Of a stretch of DNA of 64,000 nt, positions 34,200 to 46,058 are shown one piece after another. Position 1 is the stretch's first letter. Every line of letters starts with the position of its first letter. Under the pieces are notes generated by a model. It did not search any database. It was not told the DNA's origin and saw only the letters and a list, made by a program, of their open reading frames with translations. A program made the translations under genes and the position numbers. Source of the DNA: Pegoplata infirma (Eukaryota > Arthropoda > Insecta > Diptera > Anthomyiidae); contig OY992540.1 in the NCBI GenBank assembly GCA_963921195.1, positions 37,967,890-38,031,889 of the forward strand. Reading direction: 5' to 3'.

Positions 34200-34332
34200 A
34201 AAAGTTTTTTTCGATTGTAAACGTCCGGGCAAATTTTAATTTCGTTAAGGCTTATGTGGTACAAATTTGAGGACAATCAGATTAAATTAAAACTAAGCGC
34301 CCTACGATCAAAATTGATTTTTTAAATTTAAA
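34200..34332. mobile_element. Foldback arm fragment
   Basis: TCAAAAAGTTTTTTTCGATT, GCTTATGTGGTACAAATTTG and AGCGCCCTACGATCAAAATT match the left arm of the 22575-23590 element. Confidence 0.6.
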
Positions 34333-34629
34333 AAATAAAACAAGTAGAAAAGTTAAATTTGACTTGTCGAATTTATTAATACCTTCCACAATTAAGTGAT
34401 ATTAAATTTTCTAAAATGAAAAAATTTAAAAACTTTTATTAAAAATATTTCATTTTGAATAAAAAACAGTTCTTAGTCATTTTTGTAAAAAAATATACAA
34501 ATTTTTTTTGAGTGTAAAATTTTTTTCGAGTGTCGAGCAGCTTCAGAATTGTCGAAAGTAGGCGTGTTTTTATCTCGTAAATTCACGAAAAATCAAGGCC
34601 GAAATTCTCTCTTTTGACCAACTCTTATA

Positions 34630-36084
34630 CACTCAAAATAATAACTCTGTAAAATACTCTGTAAATTGACTCTAATCTCAATTCTACAGATATTTGACAG
34701 AGTTTTTTGTCAAAATACAGATTTAAAGAAAATACTTTGTATTGTGACAAAACAACAAAGTTTTATCTGTTATATTACTTTTAACTTTGTAATCTTAATT
34801 TTACAGATAATTAACAGAGTTTTCTGCTAAAATACAGATTCACGCGAAATACTCTGTATTTTTTTATAACCAACAAAACTAAGTTTTATCTGTATTTTTA
34901 CTGATTACTATGTTATCTTAATTTCATGGTTAAAAACAGAGTTTTCTGTAAAAACACCAAAATTTGATCTGTATTTTTTTTTAGAAAATGATAAAAAAGT
35001 ACCAAAAAAATCTGTTCAAAAATCTTATAAAAATTTTACAAAATAACATGTATTTTACTTAACTCTGTAAATTTACAGAGTTTTTTTCTGTAAAATTTTG
35101 GTTGCATGAAAGGTATTTTACTTGTAAATTTATACACTCAAAATAATAACTCTGTAAAATACTCTGTATTTGACAGAGTTTTCTGTCAAAATACAGATTT
35201 AAAGAATTGAATGTAGAATAAAGAATGTATTTTGTTGTGGCAAAAAAACAAAGTTTCCTCTGTTATATTACTTTTTAATTCGTAATCTTAATTTTACAGA
35301 TAATTAACAGAGATTTCTGCTAAAATACAGATCTAAGCAAAATACTTCGTATTTTTTTACAACCAAAAACATCAAAATTTTATCTGTATATTTTTTTTTT
35401 TGAGAAAAAGTTGAAAAAGTATCAAAAAAAGTAATCAAAATTTTTTTTTTCAGAAATCTTATAAAAATTTTACAAACTAACAAGCATTTAACTAAACTCT
35501 GTAAATTTACAGATTTTTTTCTGTATTTTTTTTTGCATCAAATGCATTTTACAAATATATGTAAATTTACATAGTTTTCTTTGCTAAATGGTGGTTTATT
35601 TAACCAATATTTTACTAGAAACTCTGTAAATTGACAGTTTTTTTTGTCCAAATCATTTACAGAGCTTTATAGTAAAATTTTAGAGTCTTCTCTGTAAAAA
35701 AACTTTCATATTTAACCAATATTTTACTATAAACTCTAAAAATTAACAGTTTTTTCTGTCAAAATCATTTTACAGAGTTTTTTAGTAAAATTACCAAAAA
35801 ATGCTGTTAGCTGGAAAAGTATGGTGTACTCTGTTAAATTAGCAGAGTTTTTCTGTAATTTAACAGAGTTGTTATTTTGAGTGTAGAGATTTTCTTTGCT
35901 AAATGATGTTTTATTTAACCAATATTTTACTAGAAACTCTGTAAATTAACAGTTTTTTTGTGAACTCATTTTACAGAGTTTAATAGTAAAATTACCAAAA
36001 AATATTGCTAGCTGGAAAAGTATGGTGTACTCTATTAAATTAGCAGAGTTTTTCTGTAATTTAACAGAGTAATTATTTTGAATG
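34630..36084. mobile_element. CACTCAAAATAAT MITE with duplicated ends
   Basis: Left termini CACTCAAAATAATAACTCTG occur at 34630 and again at 35135, both after TA. Right termini ending TTATTTTGAGTG occur at 35883 and, diverged (ATTATTTTGAATG), at 36084, both before TA. About 0.5 kb of the left and 0.2 kb of the right end are present twice. The interior is dense in ACTCTGTAAATT and ACAGAGTTTT. Confidence 0.75.
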
Positions 36085-36189
36085 TAACTTTGAACAACTG
36101 GAACGCTTTTGCTGAATTGCAATACCGCAGACGGCCAAACGGTCATCGCTAGATCGTCTTAAAATCGATCGAGGATCATGAATATATAT

Positions 36190-37092
36190 GAACATTACCT
36201 TTTAACTTTTGATTTAAAAGTTAAAAACGTTGAACAAGCGTAGGGAACATATTTTTTAAATCTTCGAAAAATGCGTTGGACGGCGCAAGTTCAATAGGCA
36301 AAAGAGTTCATGATGTTTATGAAATTTCAATCGACTTTTCCACATTTCTGAAGTTTGATTGTCGCTAACTACCGCAAATTAGGATTTTTGGCCTTAAGTG
36401 TTTGTTAGCTAATTGCATTAGAAGTCCTTTATGCATTTCTATCAGTACACTCAAAATAATCCTACAGTAAAAAATACAGTAAAAGTGTTATAACTTTAAC
36501 TATACTACTTTTTTAGTAATTTACAGTATAAATTTAGCTTTACAGTATAAATTTAGTTATTTTTTTGAAATTGGAATACTTTTAACTTTACTGAATACTG
36601 ATTTTTTACCGATTTTTTAATAATTTTGTTAGTAATTTTAAAAAATTTTAAAAATTATTTTTGACACCTAATGTAGTAAAATTTACATTTTTGAATATTT
36701 TTTTTTTTTCAAACTCACATAGCAAATTTTCGTTGAAAAAAAATAAATGTATGTGTTTTTTAAAAATTTCCGAAATAGATCGTTGCCAGCTATCAAGCTC
36801 AAAAATTATATATTTTTTAAAAAATTTTTTTTGTTAAAAAATTTTTCAAACTCGATTTTGGATAGGTTTTTGCTTTTAAATTTGTTTACCGTTTTTTTAT
36901 AACTGCGTTAGTAAAAATTGACTAACGCGTTGTAGGGCCCTTTAATACTAACAATTAGTAATAACTACCTACTTTTTAGTAAGGAATACTTTAGGATTTC
37001 TATGAGTGTAGATAGACATTTAAATGCAAATAAAAAAAGTTTTTGCTAAAAAACCAAAACTTCAAACAAATGAAAATTTAAATGGAAATGTC
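36190..37092. other. Unclassified insert carrying a MITE
   Basis: Sequence absent from the intact DINE. It surrounds the MITE at 36448-37008. Its own ends were not resolved. Confidence 0.4.
36448..37008. mobile_element. 561-bp MITE, CACTCAAAATAATCC ends, TA duplication
   Basis: CACTCAAAATAATCCTACAG at the left; ACTTTAGGATTTCTATGAGTG at the right, each next to TA. The interior has TTTTACTAACGC and TAGTAATTTACAG motifs. Related to 17077-17306. Confidence 0.8.
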
Positions 37093-37199
37093 CATATACT
37101 TTATGGGGTACCAGAACGATAATTGAATGAGTTACAAACGGAATGAAAAACGTATACATACACTTTAGCACTAACAATAAGTGGAGGGTATAAAACAAA

Positions 37200-37615
37200 T
37201 TAAATGCTGCAACCCTTATATAATTATAGTGATATGTAGTTTTTAAAAGAATTAGCAATTTATTGATTTTATTTCTTATTTACCAAAATTTATTTCAAAA
37301 TTACATTTGACCCGGAGATGATGATGTCGGTACGAAACAACATAAAACCAGTTGGACAGTGTTTAAACTTTTAAATCTTCCTTTTAAAAAAAATAAAGAG
37401 CTATCCACAACAAAAATACCATCCCCAATTCTTCTGAATTTTCCTGGAAATTCCTAAATTTTTTAGTTTTCAGGATGTTCCAGTTTTCCTGTGTTCTGAT
37501 TTTTCTATTTTTTTTTTTTTTGTTTTTTTTTTTTAATTTTTAATAGTTTACGCATGACAGCGTTATTTTTTCCTTACTTTTAGACTTTTTTATTACAAGC
37601 GAACCAAATTCAATA
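37200..37615. other. No feature recognised; poly-T stretch
   Basis: AT-rich with a long T run near 37508-37534. Confidence 0.35.
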
Positions 37616-37617
37616 TA

Positions 37618-39267
37618 AAGTGCCGGTCAAAAAAATAGCACCAATGACAAAATCTCTATTCATTCAATTAAAACAAAATATTATGTGCGTTATCGTTTAA
37701 AGTAAATATTCAATACTCTTATACTAAGTATAAACTCCTTAAATGTTTTTATTTTTTCCAAAAATTGTGGACGGTTCTTTTATAATGATCGATATTTTAA
37801 AAAAACTCAGAATCAGTGCAGTCAATAAAATAGCACCGAATGACAAAATTTCTTTAAAAAAATTAATATTGTTTTAATTATTAAAATAAAAGTGTTAAAT
37901 ATTAAAGAAAGATAGATTTTATTTATAAAAAAATTTAATTCACTACAAAATTGACATTTATTTTCATAAAAATATGACGTGGAACACTCCTCCAAAACGT
38001 GCTGTTGTAAAAAAAATATGATTTCTGAACATAAACCATACTCTTATATAGGAAAATTGGTTGGATGCGCTTATAAAATAATTGGAAATTTAACAAAATT
38101 AACTTAAGAACTTGAAAAACTTAGTCACAAGCGATGTTTGTCACCATTAGTGCTTAGGTGCTTGTAAAGACAATGGAAGAAAGCCACATTTAAGGCAGCT
38201 CCAGAGCTAAAAAAAGGACAGCAAATGGCAAAAATGTTCGTCAAATATTACAAATTAACAACATTTCCGCTTGTAGATTTGGAAAAGTGCCCATACTCTC
38301 ACTTAAGCATGCTGCAAGTCGTTTGAAGTTTGCTAACAGTAACTCAGAATGACCATCTTAAAAGTGGATCAATGTTCTATGGACAAATGAATCCATTGTT
38401 GTTTTATTTGGAGACATAAAATCACATAAGTATGTCAGAAGACCCTATAACGCGGAATTCAATCCAAAATTCGAAATAAAAATAACTTAAAAAGGTGCCT
38501 ATGGTGTGGGGGATATTTTCCTACTGCGGAGTGGGGTTCATATATTGTACCATGGCTCACAGATTGGACTAGATCAACCTTGGATATACACTTAACGTTT
38601 ATATCCTCCAGAAAGTAATGTTACCATAAGTTTCTGAGCAAATGCCACTAATTTAGGTCTTTTAGCACGTCAATTACCCAAAGCATGACGGGAAATTGGC
38701 GAAAAATTGGGTCTGGACAATAAAGTAAAAGTGATGAAATGGCCTGGTCTGTCCCCAGATCTAGACCAAATTGAAAGTTAATGGACAGATATATAGAAGG
38801 GAGTGTCTCAAATACTACCAACATGTAATGAAGCTCTTTGGGTGGCTGTTTAGCAAATCTGGAACTCAATTTTGAATTAAAGATCAAAAAATCTCGCGAA
38901 TTCGGTACGAAAACGTTGTACAGTGGTAATTGTCAACAATGAGCACTCGACAATTTTTTTTTTTTAATATTTAAAGATATCAAAACAATACTGAATTCAT
39001 AATCCATTCGTTTTTCAAATTTAATAATTTAATTTTAATGCAAAAACTACTGTGGTGCTATTTTTTTAAGTCTTTTTGAAGTTTTTTTAAAACTCTGAAA
39101 ATTTTTAATAAAATAAAAAACAAATTAGGTTTTTCTTATGTAATATTGTTTCACACTCTTGTAAGTATCTTATGACACGTTTTCAGTGGCATAAGTTGAA
39201 ATTGTTACAAAAAAACCAACGAAGAAAATTTTGTTTTATCCTGGTGCTATTTTTTTGACCGCAGCTG
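37618..39267 (+). mobile_element. Tc1-like DNA transposon, 1650 bp, inactive
   Basis: Left terminus AAGTGCCGGTCAAAAAAATA and, inward from the right, CAGCTGCGGTCAAAAAAATA. TA flanks at 37616-37617 and 39268-39269. Length is typical of Tc1 elements. The internal transposase is degenerate (separate entry). Confidence 0.85.
38030..38945 (+). pseudogene. Tc1 transposase remnant (DDE)
   Basis: Recognisable by three conserved patches in different frames. WINVLWTNESIVVLFG: the first catalytic Asp of the usual W(S/T)DES is Asn (AAT at 38386-38388). VNYPKHDGKLAKNW: corresponds to DNDPKHT; the catalytic Asp is Val (GTC at 38669-38671). WPGLSPDLDQIES-stop-W: the third acidic residue Glu is kept (38773-38775) but a TAA follows. 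Multiple stops and frame changes lie between, and the N-terminal HTH region is hard to read. Transposase cuts and joins DNA at the TIRs in active relatives; this one cannot. Confidence 0.8.
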
Positions 39268-39274
39268 TATATAT

Positions 39275-39470
39275 AAGAAAGGGATAATTTAAACATTGGG
39301 TGTTTCGGCTTATCCGCCATTTAAGAGTTTTAAAATTTCGTTGCCACATTATTAAAAAATGTGGTCCTTTGCGAAAGTTGCTATAAGTCTCGAACTAACA
39401 CGAATATCGCATAGAGCAAAAATTTGTGTCTTCGTAAATTTAACAAAAACGATTTGCATGGGAAAACTAA
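39275..39470. mobile_element. Diverged fragment of the 18.7-kb foldback
   Basis: TTGGGTGTTTCGGCTTATCC, AAAATTTCGTTGCC, ATGTGGTCCTT and CGAACTAACACGAATATCGC match the reverse complement of 18985-19200 in order. Confidence 0.6.
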
Positions 39471-39943
39471 ATTGTTTTTAGTTTTATTCCGTTCTAAATA
39501 AAATGAAAAATCAGTCAGCATTTGATTTCAGCAAAAAAAACTGCTTCAATTTCAGCTAAAAATCAAAAAAAACGTCCATATTTCAGCTAATACAATTTGG
39601 TAATCTTTGGTCGAACACAAATCTATTTTAAAGTAACTTCGACTTTGAGACATTTGAAACATCTGTTGATCTCACAGCAAATTATTAAAATATTGTTTTT
39701 AACACTACACAGAAAAAAGAAATTTGTCAATACAATTAATTTCATTGTTAATACAATTAAACATTTAATTGAAACTGAGCCTACATTGGAATTGAAAATC
39801 AACATCATTCATTGTTACATTAACAATGAAATTAATTGAAAAATTTGTAAAATCTAAAAATAGAATAAAAAATAATCTGAAATCTAAAAATAGAATAAAA
39901 AATAATCTAAAAATAGAAAAAAAAAATAAAAAAAAAATGTCTA

Positions 39944-40012
39944 CCGCCAACTGGCATCGAACCCGCAACCTTCGTGCTACGCGTCTAGCACACTACCACT
40001 GTGCTATCCTTA
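39944..40012 (-). tRNA. tRNA-like unit 1 (likely non-functional)
   Basis: Minus strand: ATAGCACAGTGGTAGTGTGC (A box TAGCACAGTGG) and GGTTGCGGGTTCGATGCC (good B box GGTTCGATGCC) about 30 bases apart. The anticodon arm region is GTGCTA-GACGCG-TAGCAC, a 6-bp stem with a 6-base loop, not a normal 7-base loop. Probably a tRNA-derived promoter unit. Confidence 0.5.
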
Positions 40013-40120
40013 TACATATTTTTATTTGACTAAACGTCATATTTAAAACAGTCTACAATTAGAAAGATAAAAAAAAACTAAAATTGGAAATTAAAAAAAA
40101 AAAAAACAAAAAAAAAAGTT

Positions 40121-40189
40121 CCGCCAACTGGCGGCGAACCCGCAACCTTCATGATTCGAAGCTAGCACACTACCATCGTGCTATTCCTC
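40121..40189 (-). tRNA. tRNA-like unit 2 (likely non-functional)
   Basis: Minus strand: ATAGCACGATGGTAGTGTGC and GGTTGCGGGTTCGCCGCC; middle CTTC-GAATCAT-GAAG. The downstream end GCCAGTTGGCGG matches unit 1. Confidence 0.5.
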
Positions 40190-40394
40190 ATGTATAATTA
40201 AAGTTGACTAAATGCGTACATAAGGTGTCTGTGATTTCAATATGCACTTTTTGCGTTTTTAACAATAATAAAAAATGTGGCATTATACATATATAAAAAT
40301 AAATAATAATGTTGCATCACACAAATTTAAAAAAATCTAAAAATAGGATAAAAAAAAAAAATAATCTCAAATAAAAACAAAAAAAAAAAAAAAA

Positions 40395-40463
40395 CGCCAG
40401 CTGGCAGCGAACCCGAAACCTTCATGATTCGAGTTTAGCACACTACCACCGTGCTATCGTCGC
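40395..40463 (-). tRNA. tRNA-like unit 3 (likely non-functional)
   Basis: Minus strand: ATAGCACGGTGGTAGTGTGC and GGTTTCGGGTTCGCTGCC, then AGCTGGCGT. Same layout as units 1 and 2. Confidence 0.5.
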
Positions 40464-40694
40464 ATATATTTGTGCTTGATTAAATGAGTTTATAAATTGT
40501 TTGTGTTATTAATGTGAATTTTGTGGAATCTTTAACAATGATTTTAATTCATGCGTTTAATTGGAAATAAAACCGGATTTTTGTCACATTAACAATACAC
40601 ATTGTTGATACAATTAAAAACGTTGTTGAACTAGTATTTCGTTGGTAACAATTTGTTTTGTTACTTTTGATTTTACGATATTTTTTTCTGTGTA

Positions 40695-41394
40695 CTCCAA
40701 ATGTCATGTTATTGTCATAAATTTTGTTTTTAAATATACCGTTCTACTAAATATTCGATAAAATGTTTCCTCTATATTTTCCAAAAACCAACATTAGAAA
40801 AGTACCTTGTTTTTTAAAAATTTGTTAAACATCATTTAAAATCTCATTTATCATCTCTGTTGCAAATACTTATTGAACATTCATCATGAACTCACTCAGT
40901 CAGTCAGTCATTCGTTCATTCAATCATGCATACCAAAAACACAAACACTTATTCATCAATTAAACACTACAAAAATCTGTGTTGTGTTGAAATCAGTTTC
41001 ATAAAAACCAATTTTCATTACAAACGAAAAAAAAATACAAAAATTTATTGCTTCAAGCTTTCAAAATTTGTATTGCCAGTAGTATTGAATTGCTTTAGGG
41101 GTAAAATTATTATGTATTTTTTTTTTTTTGAAAAATATTTTATAACTATGTTTTTATACTACAATTTAATGGATTTGCTAGACTGACTCATAATTTTAAA
41201 GAGAATTGATTCATTGAAATGTATTTTTCAATAATTGTTAAAGTTTGTTATGAGCAATGAACCAATAAACTGACTAATTAAAATAATAAGCACTTGGGAA
41301 AAATTAGTTTTAAACAATAATTGAAAAATATTTACTAATTAAAATAGTCAATGACGTCACCTTAAATGTAAAAAGATGATTAAAATAGAATAGT
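40695..41394. other. No gene recognised; CAGT/CATT short repeats
   Basis: ACTCACTCAGTCAGTCAGTC and CATTCGTTCATTC near 40890-40925. Otherwise unassigned. Confidence 0.4.
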
Positions 41395-41925
41395 AGATTA
41401 AATTTATGAAAACAAATTTGTAAAACTAAAAAAGATTTTTTGAGAAAAAAAAATTCTTTTGAAAACAAAATCCGCGAATTTTTTTTTTTTTGTAAAAAAT
41501 AGGTTTGTACATGTAAAACTACGACTCTGTGTCCAATTCTGTTCACATATGCCAACCAGCAGCCAATTTAAAGCATTTTGTATTTTTAGGTTATGTTGAA
41601 TGTACAAAAATTTTCGAGGTGTTCTTACATTTTCGTTCATAACTTCTAAGCCGCTGAACCGATTTCGCTCAAATGCAATACCAATACCAACTTAGGACAA
41701 CAAGAACAAGTAAATGTGATTAGTCTCAGTCATATATATTTGATACTTTGTCCGTGATCACCATTTCCACAGACGGACAGACAAACGGACATAGCTAGAA
41801 TGTCTTAGAATCGATCACTGATCAATAAAATATATACTAAATGGGCCGATATTTCGATGAGTTACAAACGGAATGACAAACTTATATATGCCCTCTATCA
41901 CAAAGTGAAGTGTATAAAAAACTGC
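41395..41925 (-). mobile_element. DINE-1-like element
   Basis: Shares with 6047-6629, in order, CAACCAGCAGCC, AAAGCATTTTGTATTTTTAG, CGCTGAACCGAT, ACGGACATAGCTAGAATGTC, GAGTTACAAACGGAATGAC and TATATGCCCTCTATCAC. Confidence 0.75.
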
Positions 41926-41929
41926 AAAA

Positions 41930-42650
41930 TACGATCGATTTAAACATATAATTTTTTGTTAAAAATCAACAAAAACTGTTAAATAATATTTGTAAACTGG
42001 TATTGCGAGACTTTTTCGATTAATTTTACAAGGTTTTTGTGAGTGTACAAATATACCACACCGAGAAAAAAAAATCATTGTGGCTGCTGGATTTTTAAAT
42101 TCCATTAAACCCAAATTCCAACAAAAATTCTGATATTAAAGTTTAAAGCAAAATTCATTTTTCCAAAATAAAATTTTCGAACGTCACCTAAATCGGCTGT
42201 CACAACCAACATGTTTTTTAAAATATTTTTTCCAGTGTTTATACGAATTGTTAGCAAATAATTGTAAGTATTAAGGGAGTTAGGACAATAACTTGCTCGC
42301 AACTTGTCATTGTTGATATGTGTTACAATGTGAAAAAGGGTAGATCATGTTGCAAGGTGATGAATTCGGTTACAAATGTACGAACAACTTTACCTTCAAC
42401 TATTTATAATATGCGTTGAATATTGTATATGTTTATGAATAGTATATGCTTGTGTTACTTAATGTATACAAAGTTCTAAAAACAAATATGGAAGAGATAT
42501 TTGCACGTAATTGAACGTGCATCTCCAATGACCCATGACTCTTAATAACTATGTATGTGTATTAGTGGTGGTAACGAAAGACAACAACAAAATTAACGAC
42601 GTTGTATGAAAGGGAAACAATGAGATGATATTTAAGTACAACTTTAAATG
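41930..42650. other. No feature recognised
   Basis: Unassigned sequence before the satellite. Confidence 0.35.
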
Positions 42651-45600
42651 AATCGATAACAAAAAATTTTCTAAGAAAATTCTAAAGTAAAGTAGCAAAA
42701 AATGTTCGAAAGAAATTTCTGTAGTTATCGATATTTTTTTTTTTTTACAGAAAATTCTATTGTTATTGATAACAAAAAAAAAAATTCCATAGAAAATTCT
42801 AAAGTAATCGATAACGAAACATTTTTTATAGAAATATCTATAGTTATCGATAGCAAAAATTTTTTTATAGAAATTCAATAGTTATCGATAGCAAAAATTT
42901 TTTTATAGAAAATTTTATAGTTATCGATAGCATTTTTTTTTTTTTTTTAGCAAATTCCATAGTTATCGATAACAAAAAATTTTTATAGAAAATTCTATAG
43001 TTATCGATAACAACAAATTTGTTATCGATAACAAAAAATGTTCTACAGAAATTTCTGTACTTATCGATAACAACAAATTTTTTATAGAAAATCCTATAGT
43101 TGTCAATAACAACAAAAATTCTATAGAAAATTCTAAAGTTATCGATAACAACAAATTTTCTATAGAAAATTCTATAGTTATCGATAACAACAACTTTTCT
43201 ATAGAAAATTCTATAGTTATCGATAACAACAACTTTTCTATAGAAAATTCTATAGTTATCGATAACAACCAATTTTCTATAGAAAATTCTATAGTTATCG
43301 ATAACAACAAATTTTCTATAGAAAATTGTATAGTTATCGATAACAACATTTTTTTTATAGAAAATTCTATAATTATTGATAACAACAAATTTTCTATAAA
43401 AAATTTTACAGTTATCGATAACAAAAAAAATTCTATAGAAAATTCTACAGTTATCGATAACAAAAAACTTCTATTAAAAATTCTATAGTTATCGATAGCA
43501 AAATTTGTCTGTAGAAAATTTTATAGTTATCGATAACAAAATATTTTTTATAGAAAATTCTTAAGCTATCGATAGCAAAAAATTTTCTATAGAAAATTCT
43601 ACTATTATCAATACCAAAAAAAATTCTATTGAAAACTCTATAGTTATGGATAACAAAAAATTTCTAAAGAAAATTCTATACGATAGCAAAAAATTGTCTA
43701 TAGAAAATTCTTTAGTTATCGATAACAACAACTTTTCTATAGAAAATTCTATAGTAATCGATAACAACAAAATTTTCTATAGAAAATTTTATAATTATCG
43801 ATAACAACAAATTTTCTATAGAAAATTCTATAGTTATCGATAACTATAAAATTTTCTATAGATAATTCTGTAGTTATCGATAACAACAAATTTTCTATAG
43901 AAAATTCTACAGTTATCGATAGCATAAATTTGTTTTTTTTAGAAAATTCTATAGTTATCGATAGCAAAAAATGTTCTATAGAAAATTCTACAGTTATTGA
44001 TAACAACAAATTTTCTATAGAAAATTCTATAGTTATCGATAACAACAAATTTTCTTTAGAAAATTCTATAGTTATCGATAACAACAAATTTTCTTTAAAA
44101 AATTCTATAGTTATCGATAACAACAAATTTTCTATAAAAAATTCTACAGTTAGCGACAACAAAAAATTTTTATAGAAAATTCTATAGTTATCGATTGCAA
44201 AAATTGTGTGTAGAAAATTTTATAGTTATCGATAACAAAATATTTTATATAGAAAATTCTTTAGCAATCGATAGCAAAAAATTTTCTATAGAAAATTCTA
44301 CTGTTATCGATAGCAAAAAAAATTCTATTGAAAATTCTATAGTTATCGATAACAATAGATTTTGTATAGAAAATTCTATAGAGATCGAAAATAACAAATT
44401 TTCTATAGAAAATTCTGTAGTTATCGAAAACAACAAGTTTTAGAAAATTCAACAGTTATCGAAACAAAAAATTTTCTAAAAAAATTATATTGATATCGAT
44501 AACAAAAAATGTTCTATAGAAAATATTATAGTTATCGATACCAAAAATTTTTTTATAGAAAATTCTATAGTTATCGATAGCAAAAAAAAAATCTATAGGA
44601 AATTCTATAGTTATCGATAACAACAAATTTTCTATAAAAAAATCTATTTTTATCGATAACAACAAATTTTTTTAAGAAAGTTTTATAGTTATCGCTAACA
44701 AAAAAATTTCCATAGAAAATTCTACAGTTATCGATAACAACAAATTTTCTATAGAAAATTTTACAGTTATCGATAACAAAAAAATTTCTATTGAAAATTT
44801 TATAGTTATCGATAAGCAAAAATTGTCTGTAGAAAATTTTATAGTTATCGATAGCAAAATAGTTTTTATATATAAATCGTCATTAGAAAACTAGTTGTAA
44901 TCTGTATTAAATAAAATAATCGAGCTCGAGGTCGAACAAAAATCAACATCTTATTTAGTAGTTATCGGTAACAAAAAATGTCCCTTAGAATGTTATACAA
45001 AATTTTTAACAAAAAATTTCGATAAAATATAAAATTATAGTTATCGATAACAAGAACATTTTTATAGAAAATTCTATAAAATTAACAAAAAAAAATTTAT
45101 AAAATAAATTTCATAAAATATAAAATTGTATAGTTATCGATCTCAATAAAATGTTTGTAGAAACTTGTGCCGTTAGCGACAACAAATATTTTATTTAAAA
45201 AATTCTAAAGGTATAGATAAAAAACAATTTATTTATTGTTATCGATAGTTATCGATACTAAAAAATGTTCTTTAAAAATTTCAATAAAAAACTACATATA
45301 TAAAATCTATAAAAATCTAAAAAAAAATTTCTATAGAAACCTCTATAGTTACCGATAAAAATCAATTTACTATAGTTATCGATAGTAGTTATCGATGTAG
45401 TTATCGATAACAAAAAAAAAAAGCTGTATACAAACCTATAGTTATTGATAGAAAATCAATAACAAAAAATTTTCTATGGAAAATGTGACAGTTAACGATA
45501 GTAAACAATTTTCTATAGATGTTGATGTAAAAACGTTTTCTAAGAAAATTCTTAAGATATCGATAAAAAAAAAAATTGTATAAAAAATGTACAGTTATTG

Positions 45601-46058
45601 AGAAAAAAAAATCTAGAGAAAATTCTATAGTTATCGATCAAAACAATTTGCTATAGAAAATTCTACAGTTATCGATAACAAAAAAAATTCTATAGAAAAT
45701 TCTTAAGTTATCGATAACAAGAAATGTAATGAAAATTCTATAGTTATCGATAACAATCAAATTTCTATGAAAATTCTATTGTCATTGATAAATAATATTT
45801 GCAATTTGCTTACAGTAATTCTATAGTTATCAACAACAAAATAATTCTTTAGAAAATTCTATAATTATCGATAACAAAAAAAATCTATAGACAATTCTAT
45901 AGTTATCAATAACATAACGTTTTCTATAGAAAATTCAATAGTTATTGACGACTATAATTGCCTATTGAAAATTCTTTAGTAATCGATAACAATTTTTTTT
46001 GAAAAATTCTATAGCTATAGACAACAAAAAATTTTCTATGGAAAGTTTCATTTCATTG
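42651..46058. repeat. 39-bp satellite array of alternating palindromes
   Basis: The unit consists of GTTATCGATAAC, a short AACAA spacer, then ATTTTCTATAGAAAAT and TCTATA. Both blocks are perfect palindromes in the best copies (43130-43340, 43990-44130). Period 39 = 13 codons, which yields spurious long frames on both strands with a repeated LLLSITIEFSIEN-like peptide. Copies are most regular at 42960-44870 and degrade toward 45000-46000; 44875-44957 is a non-satellite gap. Most units carry TATCGATA. Confidence 0.9.

Larger units (their letters stand above)
34338..37196 (-). mobile_element. DINE-like element broken into pieces by insertions
   Basis: Piece 1 (34338-34629): ACAAGTAGAAAAGTTAAATT, GACTTGTCGAATTTATTAAT. 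Piece 2 (36088-36190): GACGGCCAAACGGTCATCGC, TCTTAAAATCGATCG, CATGAATATATAT. Piece 3 (37093-37196): ATATACTTTATGGGGTACC, GAGTTACAAACGGAATG, GGAGGGTATA. Their order equals the intact copy at 6047-6629. Confidence 0.65.
39708..40692. mobile_element. 985-bp MITE, CACAGAAAAAA ends, with three tRNA-like modules
   Basis: CACAGAAAAAAGAAATTTG at the left, TATTTTTTTCTGTG at the right, TA on both sides (39706-39707, 40693-40694). AATACAATTAA motifs occur at both ends. The middle holds three A-rich-linked tRNA-like units, all on the minus strand. The small frames 39597-40029 and 39765-39968 lie across it and are not genes. Confidence 0.75.

Noticed and set aside
38648..38887. Minus-strand 79-residue open frame
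   Set aside because: Antisense of the Tc1 transposase catalytic region.
42865..44857. Long minus- and plus-strand open frames with LLLSITIEFSIEN-like peptide repeats
   Set aside because: Period 39 bp is 13 codons, so frames stay open by construction on both strands; no start context, domain or codon bias of a gene.
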